Below, one piece after another: positions 27,070 to 36,790 of a stretch of 64,000 bases of DNA. Each line of letters opens with the position of its first letter. The stretch's first letter is position 1. Origin of the DNA: Curvibacter sp. PAE-UM (GTDB lineage: Bacteria > Pseudomonadota > Gammaproteobacteria > Burkholderiales > Burkholderiaceae_C); contig NZ_KQ483358.1 in NCBI RefSeq assembly GCF_001432305.1, positions 124,001-188,000 of the forward strand, given 5' to 3'. The notes under the pieces were generated by a model. That model did no database searches, was not told the origin of the DNA, and saw only the letters and a program-made list of their open reading frames with translations. The position numbers were made by a program, and so were the translations under genes.

Positions 27070-27699
27070 ATGATCACGCCCATCGACGCCCTGCTCAGCG
27101 CCGCCGACACGGCCCTGCGCACCCTGTTTGCCCCGCCTCGGGCTGCACACCCAACACCTCGCCCGGCCGCCCCGGACCGGGAACTGACGAGCGAGGACAA
27201 GCGCCTTTCGGCCGCACTGATGCGCGTGAACCACGTGGGCGAGGTCTGTGCCCAGGCGCTTTACACCGCCCAGGCCCTCACCACGCCCAACCCTGCCCTG
27301 CGCGCGCACTTCACGCGCGCCTGCGCCGAAGAGACCGATCACCTGGCCTGGACCCAACAGCGCCTGGACGAACTAGGGTCACGCACCTCGCTGCTCAACC
27401 CGCTCTGGTACGCCGGCGCCTTCGGCATCGGCCTGCTGGCCGGGCGCCTGGGCAACGCGGTCAGCCTGGGTTTCGTGGTGGAAACCGAGCGCCAGGTGGA
27501 AGCCCACCTGATGAGCCATATGGACCGGCTGCCCGCAGGAGACCAGACTTCGCGCGCCATCGTGACGCAGATGGCCGCCGACGAGGTGAAACACGCCGTG
27601 GATGCACAGAAGGCCGGGGCGGTGGAACTGCCCGGGCCGGTGAAGGAATTGATGCGCGCGGCGGCCAAGGTCATGACAACCACCGCGCACCACATTTAG
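27070..27699 (+). CDS. coq7: 3-demethoxyubiquinol 3-hydroxylase Coq7
   Basis: 209 residues. Di-iron carboxylate hydroxylase of ubiquinone synthesis that hydroxylates the 6-position of demethoxyubiquinol at the membrane. The iron ligands are visible as E in [12 protein letters not shown], ExxH in EETDHLAW, E in [11 protein letters not shown] and ExxH in DEVKHAVDA. The hydrophobic centre [21 protein letters not shown] suits binding to the membrane and quinone. It follows the antitoxin gene closely and converges on the OsmC gene with a 4-bp gap. Proteobacteria use either Coq7 or UbiF here; Coq7 is normal for Burkholderiales. Confidence 0.95.
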   Translation: MITPIDALLSAADTALRTLFAPPRAAHPTPRPAAPDRELTSEDKRLSAALMRVNHVGEVCAQALYTAQALTTPNPALRAHFTRACAEETDHLAWTQQRLDELGSRTSLLNPLWYAGAFGIGLLAGRLGNAVSLGFVVETERQVEAHLMSHMDRLPAGDQTSRAIVTQMAADEVKHAVDAQKAGAVELPGPVKELMRAAAKVMTTTAHHI

Positions 27700-27703
27700 G
27701 GGC

Positions 27704-28153
27704 TCAGCCCTCGATCACGTCAAAACTGGTCGTGATCTCGGCCGTCTTGCCCAGCATGATGCTGGCCGAACAGTACTTGTCGTGGCTCATCTTGATGGCA
27801 CGCTCCACGGCGGCGGCCGGGATGCCTTTGCCGGTCACGGTGAAGTGCATGTGGATCTTGGTGAAGACCTTGGGATCTTCCATGGCCCGCTCGCTGCTGA
27901 GCTTGACGCTGCAGCCGCGCACCTCGTGCCGGCCACGTTTGAGGATGAGCACCACGTCATAAGCCGTGCAGCCGCCCGTGCCGGCCAGCACGGTTTCCAT
28001 GGGCCGCGGGGCCAGGTTCTGGCCGCCGTTCTCGGGCTTGGCCGTATCGGGCGCGCCGTCCATCATCAGAACGTGGCCGCTGCCGGTTTCGGCCACGAAG
28101 CCCATGTTGGAGCGCGCGCCGGTGGCGCCGGCCCAGCTGACTGTGCATTCCAT
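27704..28153 (-). CDS. OsmC family protein (YhfA-like)
   Basis: 149 residues. Two conserved cysteines, in LAGTGGCTAYDVV and DKYCSASIML, are the peroxidatic/resolving pair of the OsmC/Ohr superfamily. Length and the motif around RPMETVLAGTGGC place it with the YhfA branch rather than Ohr. OsmC enzymes reduce organic hydroperoxides with thiols or lipoyl proteins; for the YhfA branch the function is not settled. The gene is divergent from ilvA (59-bp gap) and stands alone. Confidence 0.87.
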   Translation of the reverse strand: MECTVSWAGATGARSNMGFVAETGSGHVLMMDGAPDTAKPENGGQNLAPRPMETVLAGTGGCTAYDVVLILKRGRHEVRGCSVKLSSERAMEDPKVFTKIHMHFTVTGKGIPAAAVERAIKMSHDKYCSASIMLGKTAEITTSFDVIEG

Positions 28154-28212
28154 GTTCTGTTCCTTGTCAAAATGGGGGTCTGGCGCAAATTATCCCCACA
28201 CCGCCAGCCTCC

Positions 28213-29760
28213 ATGAAAAACAAAGCACTCCAGCCCGCCGATTACCTGAAAAAGATCCTGACCGCACGTGTCTACGACGTGGCCGTGGAATCGCCCTTCG
28301 AGCCGGCCAAGGCGCTGAGCCGTCGCCTGCACAACAAGGTGCTGCTCAAGCGCGAGGACCAGCAGGCAGTGTTCAGCTTCAAGCTGCGCGGCGCCTACAA
28401 CAAGATGGCGCATCTTTCTCCGGATGAGCTCAAAAGGGGAGTGATCTGCGCCTCGGCCGGCAACCATGCCCAGGGCGTGGCGCTGGGCGCAAACCGCCTG
28501 GGCACACGCGCGGTGATCGTGATGCCCACCACCACGCCGCAGCTCAAGATCGATGCCGTCAAGGCGCTGGGGGGCGAGGTGCTGCTGCACGGCGACAGCT
28601 ATTCCGATGCTTACAACCATTCCCTCACCCTGCAGAAGAAGCAGGGGCTGACCTTCGTCCACCCTTTCGACGACCCGGACGTGATCGCCGGCCAGGGCAC
28701 CATCGCCATGGAGATGCTGCGCCAGCACCAGGGCCCGCTGGACGCCGTTTTCGTGGCCATCGGCGGCGGCGGGCTGATCAGCGGCGTGGCGGCCTACATC
28801 AAGGCCGTCCGTCCGGAGATCAAGGTCATCGGGGTGCAGATGAACGACTCAAACGCCATGATCCAGTCGGTGCGCGCGGGCAAGCGCGTCACGCTGCAGG
28901 ACGTGGGCCTGTTCTCCGACGGCACCGCCGTCAAGCTGGTGGGCGAGGAGACCTTCCGCCTGACACGCAAGCTGGTGGACGATTACATCGAGGTCGACAC
29001 TGACGCCGTCTGCGCCGCCATCAAGGACGTATTCGTGGATACGCGCAGCATCGTGGAGCCCGCCGGCGCGCTGGCCGTGGCCGCCATCAAGCAGTACGTG
29101 GCGAAACACAAGACCAAAGGACAGACCTACGCTGCCATCCTGTGCGGCGCCAACATGAACTTCGACCGCCTGCGTTTCGTGGCCGAGCGCGCCGAGGTGG
29201 GTGAGGAGCGCGAGGCGCTGTTTGCGGTGACCATCCCCGAAGAACGCGGCAGCTTCCGCCGTTTCTGCGAACTGATCGGCACCCTGCCGGGCGGGCCGCG
29301 CAACGTGACCGAGTTCAACTACCGCATCAGCGACGACCGGCAAGCCCATGTGTTCGTCGGCCTCACCACCTCGACCAAGGGCGAAAGCAGCAAGATCGCG
29401 ACCAACTTCAAACGCCACGGCTTCGCTGCGCTGGACCTGACGCACGACGACCTGGCCCAGGAACACATCCGCCACATGGTGGGGGGCCACTCGGCGCTGG
29501 CGAAAGACGAGCGACTGCTGCGCTTCGTCTTCCCCGAGCGGCCGGGTGCGCTGATGAAGTTCCTGAACCTGATGCGTCCGGGCTGGAACATCAGCCTGTT
29601 CCACTACCGCAATCAGGGCGCCGATTACGGTCGCATCCTGGTGGGCATCCAGGTGCCCAAGACCGACGACAAGGCTTTTGCCAAATTCCTCGACACTCTT
29701 GGGTATGCCTATGTGGAGGAGACCCGCAACCCGGCCTACCGCATGTTCCTGCAGGCCTGA
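28213..29760 (+). CDS. ilvA: Threonine ammonia-lyase, biosynthetic
   Basis: 515 residues. PLP domain (1-320) with K57 in [13 protein letters not shown], the phosphate-binding [12 protein letters not shown] and GGGGLISG. Two ACT-like regulatory domains follow ([20 protein letters not shown] and [18 protein letters not shown]), the layout of the isoleucine-inhibited biosynthetic enzyme. It deaminates threonine to 2-oxobutanoate, the first step to isoleucine. No leader peptide or attenuator is seen in the 59 bp upstream. Confidence 0.97.
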   Translation: MKNKALQPADYLKKILTARVYDVAVESPFEPAKALSRRLHNKVLLKREDQQAVFSFKLRGAYNKMAHLSPDELKRGVICASAGNHAQGVALGANRLGTRAVIVMPTTTPQLKIDAVKALGGEVLLHGDSYSDAYNHSLTLQKKQGLTFVHPFDDPDVIAGQGTIAMEMLRQHQGPLDAVFVAIGGGGLISGVAAYIKAVRPEIKVIGVQMNDSNAMIQSVRAGKRVTLQDVGLFSDGTAVKLVGEETFRLTRKLVDDYIEVDTDAVCAAIKDVFVDTRSIVEPAGALAVAAIKQYVAKHKTKGQTYAAILCGANMNFDRLRFVAERAEVGEEREALFAVTIPEERGSFRRFCELIGTLPGGPRNVTEFNYRISDDRQAHVFVGLTTSTKGESSKIATNFKRHGFAALDLTHDDLAQEHIRHMVGGHSALAKDERLLRFVFPERPGALMKFLNLMRPGWNISLFHYRNQGADYGRILVGIQVPKTDDKAFAKFLDTLGYAYVEETRNPAYRMFLQA

Positions 29761-29792
29761 TCACCCTTTTCAGCAGATACGAAAGAGACGCC

Positions 29793-30572
29793 ATGAGCTA
29801 CGAACTGATCCAGGTGCGCACCGAGGCCGACAAGGTCGGCATCATCACACTGAACCGCCCCAAGCAGCTCAATGCGCTGAACGACCAGTTGATGGACGAG
29901 CTGGGCGCAGCGCTCAAGGCCTTCGATGCCGACGCGGCGATAGGCTGCATGGTCATCACCGGCAGCGAGAAAGCCTTTGCCGCCGGCGCCGACATCGGCG
30001 CCATGGCCAGCTACAGCTTTGCCGATGTCTACAAAGGCGACTACATCACGCGCAACTGGGAGACCCTGCGCAGCATCCGCAAGCCGGTGATCGCCGCCGT
30101 CAGCGGTTTTGCCCTGGGCGGCGGCTGCGAGATGGCCATGATGTGCGACTTCATCATCGCCGCCGACAACGCCCGCTTCGGCCAGCCTGAGATCAAGCTC
30201 GGTGTCATCCCCGGCGCCGGCGGCACGCAACGACTGCCACGCGCCGTGGGCAAGGCCAAGGCCATGGACATGACACTGACCGGGCGCATGATGGACGCGA
30301 CGGAGGCCGAGCGCGCCGGCCTGGTCAGCCGGGTCGTGGCGCTGGACAAACTGATGGAGGAAACGCTGGCCGCCGCCCTGATGATCTGCGAGTACTCGCA
30401 AGTCGCCGTGATGGCCGCCAAGGAGGCCGTGAACCGGGCCTTCGAGGGCTCGCTCAACGACGGCATCATGTTCGAGCGCCGCCTGTTCCACGCCCTCTTT
30501 GCCACGGCCGACCAGAAGGAGGGCATGGACGCCTTTGTCAACAAGCGCAAGCCTGCTTTCCGGAATTGCTGA
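29793..30572 (+). CDS. Enoyl-CoA hydratase
   Basis: 259 residues of the crotonase fold. [12 protein letters not shown] forms the oxyanion hole, and the two catalytic glutamates of the short-chain hydratase are present in [11 protein letters not shown] and [18 protein letters not shown]. It hydrates 2-enoyl-CoA during beta-oxidation, with closest resemblance to FadB1/ECHS1-type enzymes. It is 32 bp downstream of ilvA on the same strand, an operon-like distance though without an obvious metabolic link. The tRNA promoter overlaps its 3' end. Confidence 0.93.
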   Translation: MSYELIQVRTEADKVGIITLNRPKQLNALNDQLMDELGAALKAFDADAAIGCMVITGSEKAFAAGADIGAMASYSFADVYKGDYITRNWETLRSIRKPVIAAVSGFALGGGCEMAMMCDFIIAADNARFGQPEIKLGVIPGAGGTQRLPRAVGKAKAMDMTLTGRMMDATEAERAGLVSRVVALDKLMEETLAAALMICEYSQVAVMAAKEAVNRAFEGSLNDGIMFERRLFHALFATADQKEGMDAFVNKRKPAFRNC

Positions 30573-30593
30573 TGCGGCAAAAAACGCTATAAT
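30566..30593 (+). promoter_or_regulatory. Promoter of tRNA-Met
   Basis: TTGCTG (30566-30571), 16-bp spacer, TATAAT (30588-30593), a perfect -10. The tRNA begins 11 nt after the -10, so the precursor has a very short 5' leader. The -35 overlaps the stop codon of the enoyl-CoA hydratase gene. Confidence 0.85.
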
Positions 30594-30603
30594 TTGCCCC
30601 GTT

Positions 30604-30680
30604 GGTGATATAGCTCAGTTGGTTAGAGCGCAGCATTCATAATGCTGATGTCGGTGGTTCAAATCCACCTATCACCACCA
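30604..30680 (+). tRNA. tRNA-Met (CAT anticodon), elongator type
   Basis: 77 nt with an encoded CCA end. Acceptor GGTGATA (30604-30610) pairs with TATCACC (30670-30676), followed by discriminator A and CCA. The anticodon stem AGCAT/ATGCT frames TCATA, anticodon CAT at 30638-30640. The T arm is GGTGGTTCAAATCCACC. A paired first base (G-C) argues against initiator tRNA. A tRNA-Ile with lysidine-modified CAT is possible in principle, but the body resembles elongator tRNA-Met. Confidence 0.95.
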
Positions 30681-30691
30681 AGATAAACCTG

Positions 30692-30722
30692 AAAAGCCAC
30701 TGTCCCTGTACAGTGGCTTTTT
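30692..30722 (+). terminator. Terminator after tRNA-Met
   Basis: AAAAGCCACTGT (30692-30703) pairs with ACAGTGGCTTTT (30710-30721) around a 6-nt loop and runs into TTTTT. It closes the tRNA transcript 12 nt after the CCA end. Confidence 0.9.
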
Positions 30723-30757
30723 GTTTACGCACCGATTTCAGCCTCTGGATAAACACC

Positions 30758-31141
30758 ATGAACCGCTGCCCTGCATCTCACCGCTTCCGCGCCCTCTGCC
30801 TGGCTTTGGCCTTCGGTAGCACGCTTGTCACCCAAGGCGCCTCGGCCCAGGTGACCGAACCCCAACGCATCCCACCCATCTCGGCCAAGGCCCAGCGCGG
30901 CGTCCTGCGGGTGCTTGCACCGCCCGAGGTTCTGATGGACGGCCAACCGGCACGGCTCGCACCCGGCGCGCGCATCCGTGACCGCAACAACCTGATGGTC
31001 GTCTCGGGCGCATTGCTCGGACAGGAGCTGGTGGTGCGTTACACACGTGACCCGCTGGGGCTGGTGCACGAGGTCTGGATCCTCAGGGCCAGCGAGGCCG
31101 CCGCCGGCATGCCGCCCCAGCCGGCCCCCACGCCGTACTGA
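30758..31141 (+). CDS. Hypothetical secreted protein
   Basis: 127 residues beginning [20 protein letters not shown], a Sec signal peptide that probably ends at QGASA. The mature part of about 95 residues includes [20 protein letters not shown], an [15 protein letters not shown] stretch and [17 protein letters not shown], giving a small beta-rich domain with a proline-rich tail. I do not recognise a named family. The ATG at 30758 is chosen because it begins the signal peptide; the frame opens at 30713 inside the tRNA terminator. miaB follows 80 bp downstream on the same strand. Confidence 0.7.
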   Translation: MNRCPASHRFRALCLALAFGSTLVTQGASAQVTEPQRIPPISAKAQRGVLRVLAPPEVLMDGQPARLAPGARIRDRNNLMVVSGALLGQELVVRYTRDPLGLVHEVWILRASEAAAGMPPQPAPTPY

Positions 31142-31221
31142 CCCCTCATCTGCCAGCCACTGCAAACCCGTCGGTCAGCTGTCAGGCTTTCCGTCGGCGC
31201 GGTCGGTTTCAGGAACGCACC

Positions 31222-32547
31222 ATGAGCAAAAAAGTTTTCATCAAGACCTTCGGTTGCCAGATGAACGAGTACGACTCGGACAAGATGGCCGACGTGCTGG
31301 GCGCTGCCCAGGGTTACGAGCCGACGCAAGACGTGGAGGAGGCCGACCTCATCCTCTTCAACACCTGTTCGGTACGCGAAAAAGCACAGGAAAAGGTGTT
31401 CTCCGATCTCGGTCGCGTGCAGCACCTGAAAAAGAAGGGCGTGAAGATCGGCGTGGGCGGCTGCGTAGCCAGCCAGGAGGGTGCCGAGATCATCCGGCGC
31501 GCGCCCTATGTGGACGTGGTGTTCGGCCCGCAGACCCTGCACCGCCTGCCCGAGCTGCTGAACGCGCGCGATGCACAGAACCGCCCGCAGGTGGACATCA
31601 GCTTCCCCGAAATCGAGAAATTCGACCACCTGCCCCCGGCCAAGGTGGAAGGCGTGACCGCCTTTGTCAGCATCATGGAAGGCTGCTCCAAGTATTGCAG
31701 CTACTGCGTCGTGCCCTACACCCGTGGCGAGGAAGTGAGCCGCCCCTTCGAGGACGTGCTGGTGGAAATCGCCGGCCTGGCCGACCAGGGGGTCAGGGAA
31801 GTCAACCTGCTGGGGCAGAACGTGAATGCCTGGCGAGCCCCCATGGGCGGCACGGCCGAGACCGCCGACTTCGCCACCCTGCTCGAATACGTGGCCGAGA
31901 TCCCCGGCATCGAGCGCATCCGCTACACCACCAGCCACCCCAACGAGTTCACGCCCTCATTGATCGCCGCGTACGAGAAATGCCCGAAGCTGGTCAGCCA
32001 CCTGCACCTGCCGGTGCAGCACGGCAGCGATCGCATCCTGATGGCCATGAAACGCGGCTACACGGCGATGGAATACAAGAGCACGGTGCGCAAGCTGCGC
32101 GCCATCCGGCCCGACATGTCCATCAGCAGCGACTTCATCGTCGGCTTTCCGGGTGAGACGGAGGATGATTTCAGCAGGATGATGAAGCTGATCGAGGACG
32201 TGGGCTTCGACAACTCCTTCAGCTTCATCTTCAGCCCGCGCCCGGGCACCCCCGCGGCCAACCTGCACGACGATACGCCGCACGAGGTCAAGCTCAAGCG
32301 ACTGCAGCTGCTGCAAGCAGCGATCGAGGTCAATCTCAAGCGCATCAGCGCCAGCCGCCTGGGCACGGTGCAGCGCATCCTGGTGGAAGGGCCGTCCAAG
32401 CGGGACGCGGAGGAACTGATGGGCCGCACCGAGTGCAACCGGGTGGTGAACTTCAAGGCCCCCAAACGCCTGATCGGCCAGATGCTCGACGTGAACATCA
32501 CCGAGGCCCTGCACTACAGCCTGCGCGGTGAGGTGCTGACGGCCTGA
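31222..32547 (+). CDS. miaB: tRNA-2-methylthio-N6-dimethylallyladenosine synthase MiaB
   Basis: 441 residues. N-terminal methylthiotransferase domain with iron-sulfur cysteines C12, C49 and C81; radical SAM cluster C155-xxx-C159-xx-C162 (GCSKYCSYC); C-terminal TRAM-like part ([15 protein letters not shown]). MiaB adds a methylthio group to i6A at position 37 of tRNAs reading UNN codons, using two 4Fe-4S clusters and SAM. The gene converges on ffh, with a hairpin in the 55-bp gap. Confidence 0.97.
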   Translation: MSKKVFIKTFGCQMNEYDSDKMADVLGAAQGYEPTQDVEEADLILFNTCSVREKAQEKVFSDLGRVQHLKKKGVKIGVGGCVASQEGAEIIRRAPYVDVVFGPQTLHRLPELLNARDAQNRPQVDISFPEIEKFDHLPPAKVEGVTAFVSIMEGCSKYCSYCVVPYTRGEEVSRPFEDVLVEIAGLADQGVREVNLLGQNVNAWRAPMGGTAETADFATLLEYVAEIPGIERIRYTTSHPNEFTPSLIAAYEKCPKLVSHLHLPVQHGSDRILMAMKRGYTAMEYKSTVRKLRAIRPDMSISSDFIVGFPGETEDDFSRMMKLIEDVGFDNSFSFIFSPRPGTPAANLHDDTPHEVKLKRLQLLQAAIEVNLKRISASRLGTVQRILVEGPSKRDAEELMGRTECNRVVNFKAPKRLIGQMLDVNITEALHYSLRGEVLTA

Positions 32548-32555
32548 TCAGTTGA

Positions 32556-32593
32556 GGACAGAGCAAAATCGCTGCGCGATTCTTGGTCTGTCC
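32556..32593. terminator. Possible bidirectional terminator hairpin between miaB and ffh
   Basis: GGACAGA (32556-32562) pairs with TCTGTCC (32587-32593), and the inner AATCG-ctgcg-CGATT can stack on it. There is no long T-run on either strand, so efficiency is uncertain, but it is the only fold in the gap between the convergent genes. Confidence 0.45.
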
Positions 32594-32602
32594 CGCAAGG
32601 TC

Positions 32603-33967
32603 TCAGAAAGGCATCTTGGGCATGCCTTTCATGCCCCCCATACGCTTCATGAGTTTCATCATGCCGCCGCCCTTCATCTTCTTCATCATCTCCTGCATCT
32701 GCTCGAATTCCTTGAGCATGCGGTTGACGTCCTGAACCTGCACACCTGCGCCGGCGGCGATGCGGCGCTTGCGCGTGGCCTTGATGAGTTCGGGCTTGCG
32801 GCGCTCGAGCTTGGTCATGCTGTTGATGATGCCTTCCTTGCGGCGCAGGTCGCGCTCGACCTTGTCGGTGTCCACCTGGCCGGCCTTGGCCGCCATCTGG
32901 GCCGGCAATTTATCCATCAGGCTGGAAAGCCCCCCCATCTGTTTCATCTGCTGCAGCTGGGCCAGGAAGTCGTTGAGATCGAAACCGGCGCCGCTCTTGA
33001 CCTTGGCGGCCAGTTTCTGCGCGGCCTCCATGTCCACACCGGCCGTGACCTGCTCGACCAGGGCCACAATATCGCCCATGCCCAGCACACGGCCCGCATG
33101 GCGCTGGGCGTCGAAGACCTCCAGGCCGTCGAGCTTCTCGCTGGTGCCGGCAAACTTGATGGGCACGCCGGTGACGGCGCGCACCGAGAGGGCCGCACCG
33201 CCGCGTGAATCGCCGTCGGTCTTGGTCAGGATGATGCCGGTCAGCGGCAGGGCTTCCTTGAAGGCCCGGGCGGTGTTGATCGCATCCTGGCCCTGCATGG
33301 CGTCGACCACGAACAGCGTTTCCACCGGGTTGAGCACGGCGTGCAGCTCGCGGATCTCGCGCATCAGCGCTTCATCAATGGCCAGGCGGCCGGCGGTGTC
33401 GACCAGCAGCACGTCGAAGAAATGCTTCTTCGCATAGTCCAGCGCCGCACGCGCGATGTCAGCCGGCTTCTGCTCCGGCGTGCTGGGGAACCACTCGGCC
33501 CCGGCCTGCGCGGTCACGGTCTTGAGCTGCTCGATGGCGGCCGGGCGGTAGACGTCGCCGGAGACGGTCAGCACCTTCTTCTTGCGCTTCTCGATCAGGT
33601 GGCGGGCCAGCTTGGCCGTGGTGGTGGTCTTGCCGGCGCCCTGCAGGCCCGCCATCAGGATCACGGCCGGCGGCTGGGCCGCGAGGTTGATGTCGGCCAC
33701 GCCCTCGCCCATGGTGGCGGCGAGTTCGCGGTTGACGATGCCCACCAGGGCCTGGCCAGGCGTGAGCGAGCCCATGACGGCCTGGCCCAGGGCCTGGTCC
33801 TTGACGCGGGCGATGAAGTCGCGCACCACGGGCAGGGCCACGTCGGCCTCCAGCAGGGCCATGCGCACCTCGCGCAGCATGTCGGCCACATTGGATTCGG
33901 TGATGCGGGCCTGACCGCGGATTTCCTTGACCAGGCGGCTGAGTTTGTCGGTGAGGGCGGAGGCCAT
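32603..33967 (-). CDS. ffh: Signal recognition particle protein Ffh (SRP54)
   Basis: 454 residues. N domain, then the GTPase G domain (GLQGAGKTTTTAKLARHL, DTAGRL, TKTDGDSRGG) and the methionine-rich M domain that binds 4.5S RNA and signal peptides, ending MKRMGGMKGMPKMPF. It targets ribosome-nascent chain complexes to FtsY and SecYEG. Start MASALTDKL at 33967; the frame reaches 34000. It is divergent from a CcsA-like gene, the same neighbour that ffh has in Escherichia coli (corE/ypjD). Confidence 0.97.
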   Translation of the reverse strand: MASALTDKLSRLVKEIRGQARITESNVADMLREVRMALLEADVALPVVRDFIARVKDQALGQAVMGSLTPGQALVGIVNRELAATMGEGVADINLAAQPPAVILMAGLQGAGKTTTTAKLARHLIEKRKKKVLTVSGDVYRPAAIEQLKTVTAQAGAEWFPSTPEQKPADIARAALDYAKKHFFDVLLVDTAGRLAIDEALMREIRELHAVLNPVETLFVVDAMQGQDAINTARAFKEALPLTGIILTKTDGDSRGGAALSVRAVTGVPIKFAGTSEKLDGLEVFDAQRHAGRVLGMGDIVALVEQVTAGVDMEAAQKLAAKVKSGAGFDLNDFLAQLQQMKQMGGLSSLMDKLPAQMAAKAGQVDTDKVERDLRRKEGIINSMTKLERRKPELIKATRKRRIAAGAGVQVQDVNRMLKEFEQMQEMMKKMKGGGMMKLMKRMGGMKGMPKMPF

Positions 33968-34036
33968 GGAGGTATTCCGGTGGGCAAGAAGAAGCGGCAC
34001 GCCAACCGGCGATTGGCAAGGGGCTAAACTGTAACC

Positions 34037-34834
34037 ATGATGATTTTACCCAGTGCCTCCCCCACCGGCATGGCCCTGGCCCTACTGGCCGCCGCGGCCT
34101 ATGCCGCCCCGGCCGCCGGCCGCCTGCCCCCCGTGGCAGCACGCCGCGCCGTGCTGCTGGCCTGGCTGGCGCACGGCCTGTTGCTCGGTTGGAGCCTGCT
34201 GGGGGACAGCCCCCGCTTCGGTTTCGCGCCGGCGCTCTCGGTCACGGTCTGGCTGGTCGCTGCCGTTTATGCCATCGAAAGCCAGCTCTATCCGCAATTG
34301 CAGACCCGCTGGGCGCTCTCCATCCTGGGCGCCGGCGCCGTGCTGCTGGCCCTGTTCTACCCCGGCCAGCCCCTGCAGGCCAGTGCCTCGGCGTGGCTGC
34401 CGCTGCACTGGGCGCTGGGCATCGCCTCCTACGGCCTGTTTGCCGTCGCCGTGGTGCACGCCCTGTTGATGCTGCGCGCTGAGGCACGCATCCGCCATGC
34501 GGCCGAGACCGACAGCGGGCTGCCGCTGCTGACGCTGGAGCGCCTGACCTTCCGCTTCGTCACCGCCGGTTTCGTGCTGCTGTCGGCCACGCTGCTGGCC
34601 GGCCTGCTGTTCGACGAACAGCTCTATGGCACGGCCTGGAAATGGAGCCACAAGACGGTGTTTTCCGTGCTGTCCTGGGGGGTCTTTGCCGTGTTGCTGA
34701 TCGGCCGCGCACGCTTTGGCTGGCGCGGCTGGCGTGCGGCCCGCCTGCTGTTTACCGGCGCCGGCCTGCTGCTGCTGGCCTACGTAGGTTCGCGTTTCGT
34801 GCTCGAAATCGTCCTGGGGCGCAGCACCGCATGA
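34037..34834 (+). CDS. CcsA-like (CorE/YpjD family) inner membrane protein
   Basis: 265 residues with eight predicted membrane helices. The C-terminal half (LEGLTFRFV-like LERLTFRFVTAGFVLLSAT, then WKWSHKTVFSVLSWGVFAVLL) belongs to the cytochrome c assembly protein family, but the WWD heme motif seen in the ccsB product of this window is not present. Escherichia coli YpjD, next to ffh, has been linked to Mg/Co efflux under the name CorE; the exact function is open. Translation of the next gene is coupled (ATGA at 34831-34834), starting a run of five overlapping or abutting genes to ampD. Confidence 0.8.
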   Translation: MMILPSASPTGMALALLAAAAYAAPAAGRLPPVAARRAVLLAWLAHGLLLGWSLLGDSPRFGFAPALSVTVWLVAAVYAIESQLYPQLQTRWALSILGAGAVLLALFYPGQPLQASASAWLPLHWALGIASYGLFAVAVVHALLMLRAEARIRHAAETDSGLPLLTLERLTFRFVTAGFVLLSATLLAGLLFDEQLYGTAWKWSHKTVFSVLSWGVFAVLLIGRARFGWRGWRAARLLFTGAGLLLLAYVGSRFVLEIVLGRSTA

Positions 34835-35058
34835 AGTTCCTGCTCTTCCTGGCCATCGCGCTGCTGGTCGTCTGGCTGTGGCGCTCGGGCCGCCGCAGCG
34901 AGAAACGCTCCGACCAGGCCGCCCCTCCACCGCCACCCGGCCCGCAGGAGATGGTGCGCTGTGCACACTGCGGCGTGCACCTCCCACATGCTGATGCCGT
35001 CGTAGGCCGCATCGGCCTGTATTGCAGCCCCGAACATCGGCAGCTCGCGGAGAACTAG
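34831..35058 (+). CDS. PP0621 family small membrane protein with a Cys/His-rich tail
   Basis: 75 residues. One N-terminal membrane segment (FLLFLAIALLVVWLW), an arginine-rich linker, a proline stretch and a C-terminal treble-clef-like motif VRCAHCGVHLPHADAV...YCSPEHRQ that probably binds zinc. This is the PP0621 family, often encoded just before pilS in pseudomonads and Burkholderiales, but with no demonstrated function. It overlaps the CcsA-like gene by 4 bp and ends one base before the pilS start. Confidence 0.82.
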   Translation: MKFLLFLAIALLVVWLWRSGRRSEKRSDQAAPPPPPGPQEMVRCAHCGVHLPHADAVVGRIGLYCSPEHRQLAEN

Positions 35059-35059
35059 C

Positions 35060-36790
35060 TTGTCCGAGCACGACAGCATGCATTCCTGGTTCGGCCCTTC
35101 GCTGCTGGACGAGCGGCTGGAGGCGCCCGAGGAACAGCAGGAATTCAAACGGCTGTGGCTGGGCTTCATGACGGCCCGCGTCATGCTGGGCCTGGTGCTT
35201 CTGCTGCTGCAGGTGACCCTGTACGTCCTGGGTCAGGCGCCCAATGTCTGGCTTGCACTGCTCTGCGGCGCTTATTTCGCCGCCACACTCATGGTGCGTG
35301 TGGCACCGCGCCCGCGCCGCATGGGCCATACCTTCGACCAGTCCTGGCTGTCCAGCATCGGCGTAGACGTGCTGGTCTTCACGGCCCTGCATCTGCTGCA
35401 CGGCAGCAGCATCAACTACACCCCCCTGTACGCCCTGCCGGTGCTGCAGGCCGCCGTGCTGGGCTCCTTGACCCTGGCCATGGGCACGGCCGCCGGCGTC
35501 ACCCTGCTGCTGCTGCTGCACAGCACCTGGCAGGCGCTGCGCGGCCCGGGTGATGCCACGCCTTTTTTCATCCAGGCGGCGCTCACCGGCGCGGGCAGCT
35601 TCGTCATCGCCTTCCTGGCCCACCAGCTGTCGGCACGACTGGCCAGCGAACAGCAGCGCGCCCGACGCAGCCAGCACGCCATGCGCATCCAGCAGCAGGT
35701 CAACGACCTGGTGATCGAAGCCCTGACCGACGGCATCCTGGTGGTGGACGTGCGCGGTACCGTGCATGCGGCCAATCCGGCGGCACGCCAGATGCTGCAG
35801 GCCGACGACCGACCGATCAGGCATACGCCCTTCAGCCTGGCCGACGAACCCGGCTGGCAGGCGCTGGCCGAGCTGGCCTTCCAGGTCTTCACCGGCCGGG
35901 GCGACTTCCACCACGCCGACATCGGCATCGAGCATCTCGGGCAGGGCAACCGGCGCATGCGCGTGCGCACGCGCATGACCACGGCCCACTGGGGCGAGTC
36001 CGAGATCCTGTGTGTCATGTTCCTGCAGGACCTGCGCGAGATGGAAGCGCGCATGCGCACCGAGAAGCTGGCCAGCATGGGCCGCATGTCGGCCGCCGTG
36101 GCGCACGAGATCCGCAACCCACTGGCGGCCATCGCCCAGGCCAATGCCCTGCTGGAAGAGGACATCCAGGAGCCGCGCCACATCCGTCTGACCCAGATGA
36201 TTCGCCAGAACGCCAAGCGCCTGGATCGCATCGTCGACGACGTGCTCAACATCTCGCGTGCCGGCAAGCAGGCCACCGCCTTCGCGTCGCGCGTCCTGGA
36301 GCTGACCCCCTCCGTGCAGCGCATCGGCCAGGACTGGGCCCAGCAGACCGGCAACAGCGCCATGCTCGCCCTGCACCTGGCGCCGCAACCGTTGCCGGTG
36401 CACTTCGACCCCGAGCACCTGCGTCGTGTGCTGGTCAACCTGCTGGACAATGCGCGCCGTTATGCCCGCCAGTTGCCTGATGCGATCCAGGTGCATGCCC
36501 GCGCCGATGCCAGCGGGCAGGCCCTGCTGGCCGTCTGGAGCGATGGCCCGCCCATGGAACCTTCGGTGGAACAGCATCTGTTCGAACCCTTCTTCTCGTC
36601 GGAAAGCCGCTCCAGCGGTCTGGGCCTGTATATTTGCCGTGAATTGTGCGAAGGGCATGGCGCCGCCATCGGCTACCACCGCGCCCGCCGCATCGCCCGC
36701 GACACCCTGATGGACGGCAACGAATTCTTCATCACCCTGCGTCAGGCGGCCGTCCCGTCGCCGGCCTCCAGATCGCCTGCCACCCCATGA
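35060..36790 (+). CDS. pilS: PilS-type membrane sensor histidine kinase
   Basis: 576 residues. Six N-terminal membrane helices (about 35-200), a coiled linker, a PAS-like domain (DLVIEALTDGILVVDVRGTVHAANPAARQML), then the HisKA dimer with the phosphorylated histidine in SAAVAHEIRNPLAAI near residue 348, and an HATPase (LVNLLDNARRYA, SGLGLYICRELCEGHG). It pairs with PilR downstream, which overlaps it by 4 bp; in Pseudomonas the pair controls pilin transcription. TTG start at 35060; ATG at 35078 is an alternative. No pilus genes are in the window. Confidence 0.88.
   Translation: MSEHDSMHSWFGPSLLDERLEAPEEQQEFKRLWLGFMTARVMLGLVLLLLQVTLYVLGQAPNVWLALLCGAYFAATLMVRVAPRPRRMGHTFDQSWLSSIGVDVLVFTALHLLHGSSINYTPLYALPVLQAAVLGSLTLAMGTAAGVTLLLLLHSTWQALRGPGDATPFFIQAALTGAGSFVIAFLAHQLSARLASEQQRARRSQHAMRIQQQVNDLVIEALTDGILVVDVRGTVHAANPAARQMLQADDRPIRHTPFSLADEPGWQALAELAFQVFTGRGDFHHADIGIEHLGQGNRRMRVRTRMTTAHWGESEILCVMFLQDLREMEARMRTEKLASMGRMSAAVAHEIRNPLAAIAQANALLEEDIQEPRHIRLTQMIRQNAKRLDRIVDDVLNISRAGKQATAFASRVLELTPSVQRIGQDWAQQTGNSAMLALHLAPQPLPVHFDPEHLRRVLVNLLDNARRYARQLPDAIQVHARADASGQALLAVWSDGPPMEPSVEQHLFEPFFSSESRSSGLGLYICRELCEGHGAAIGYHRARRIARDTLMDGNEFFITLRQAAVPSPASRSPATP

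Noticed and set aside
26773..27699. Complete toxin-antitoxin operon
   Set aside because: The gene after the antitoxin is coq7 with all di-iron ligands, not a toxin.
28154..28212. Leader peptide attenuator for ilvA
   Set aside because: Only 59 bp are available and there is no run of Ile/Thr/Leu/Val codons or T-tailed hairpin.
34082..36679. 865-codon open frame antisense to the CcsA-like gene and pilS
   Set aside because: Crosses several real genes with normal domains; composition (Gln, Gly, Arg, Ala) is typical of a mirror frame.
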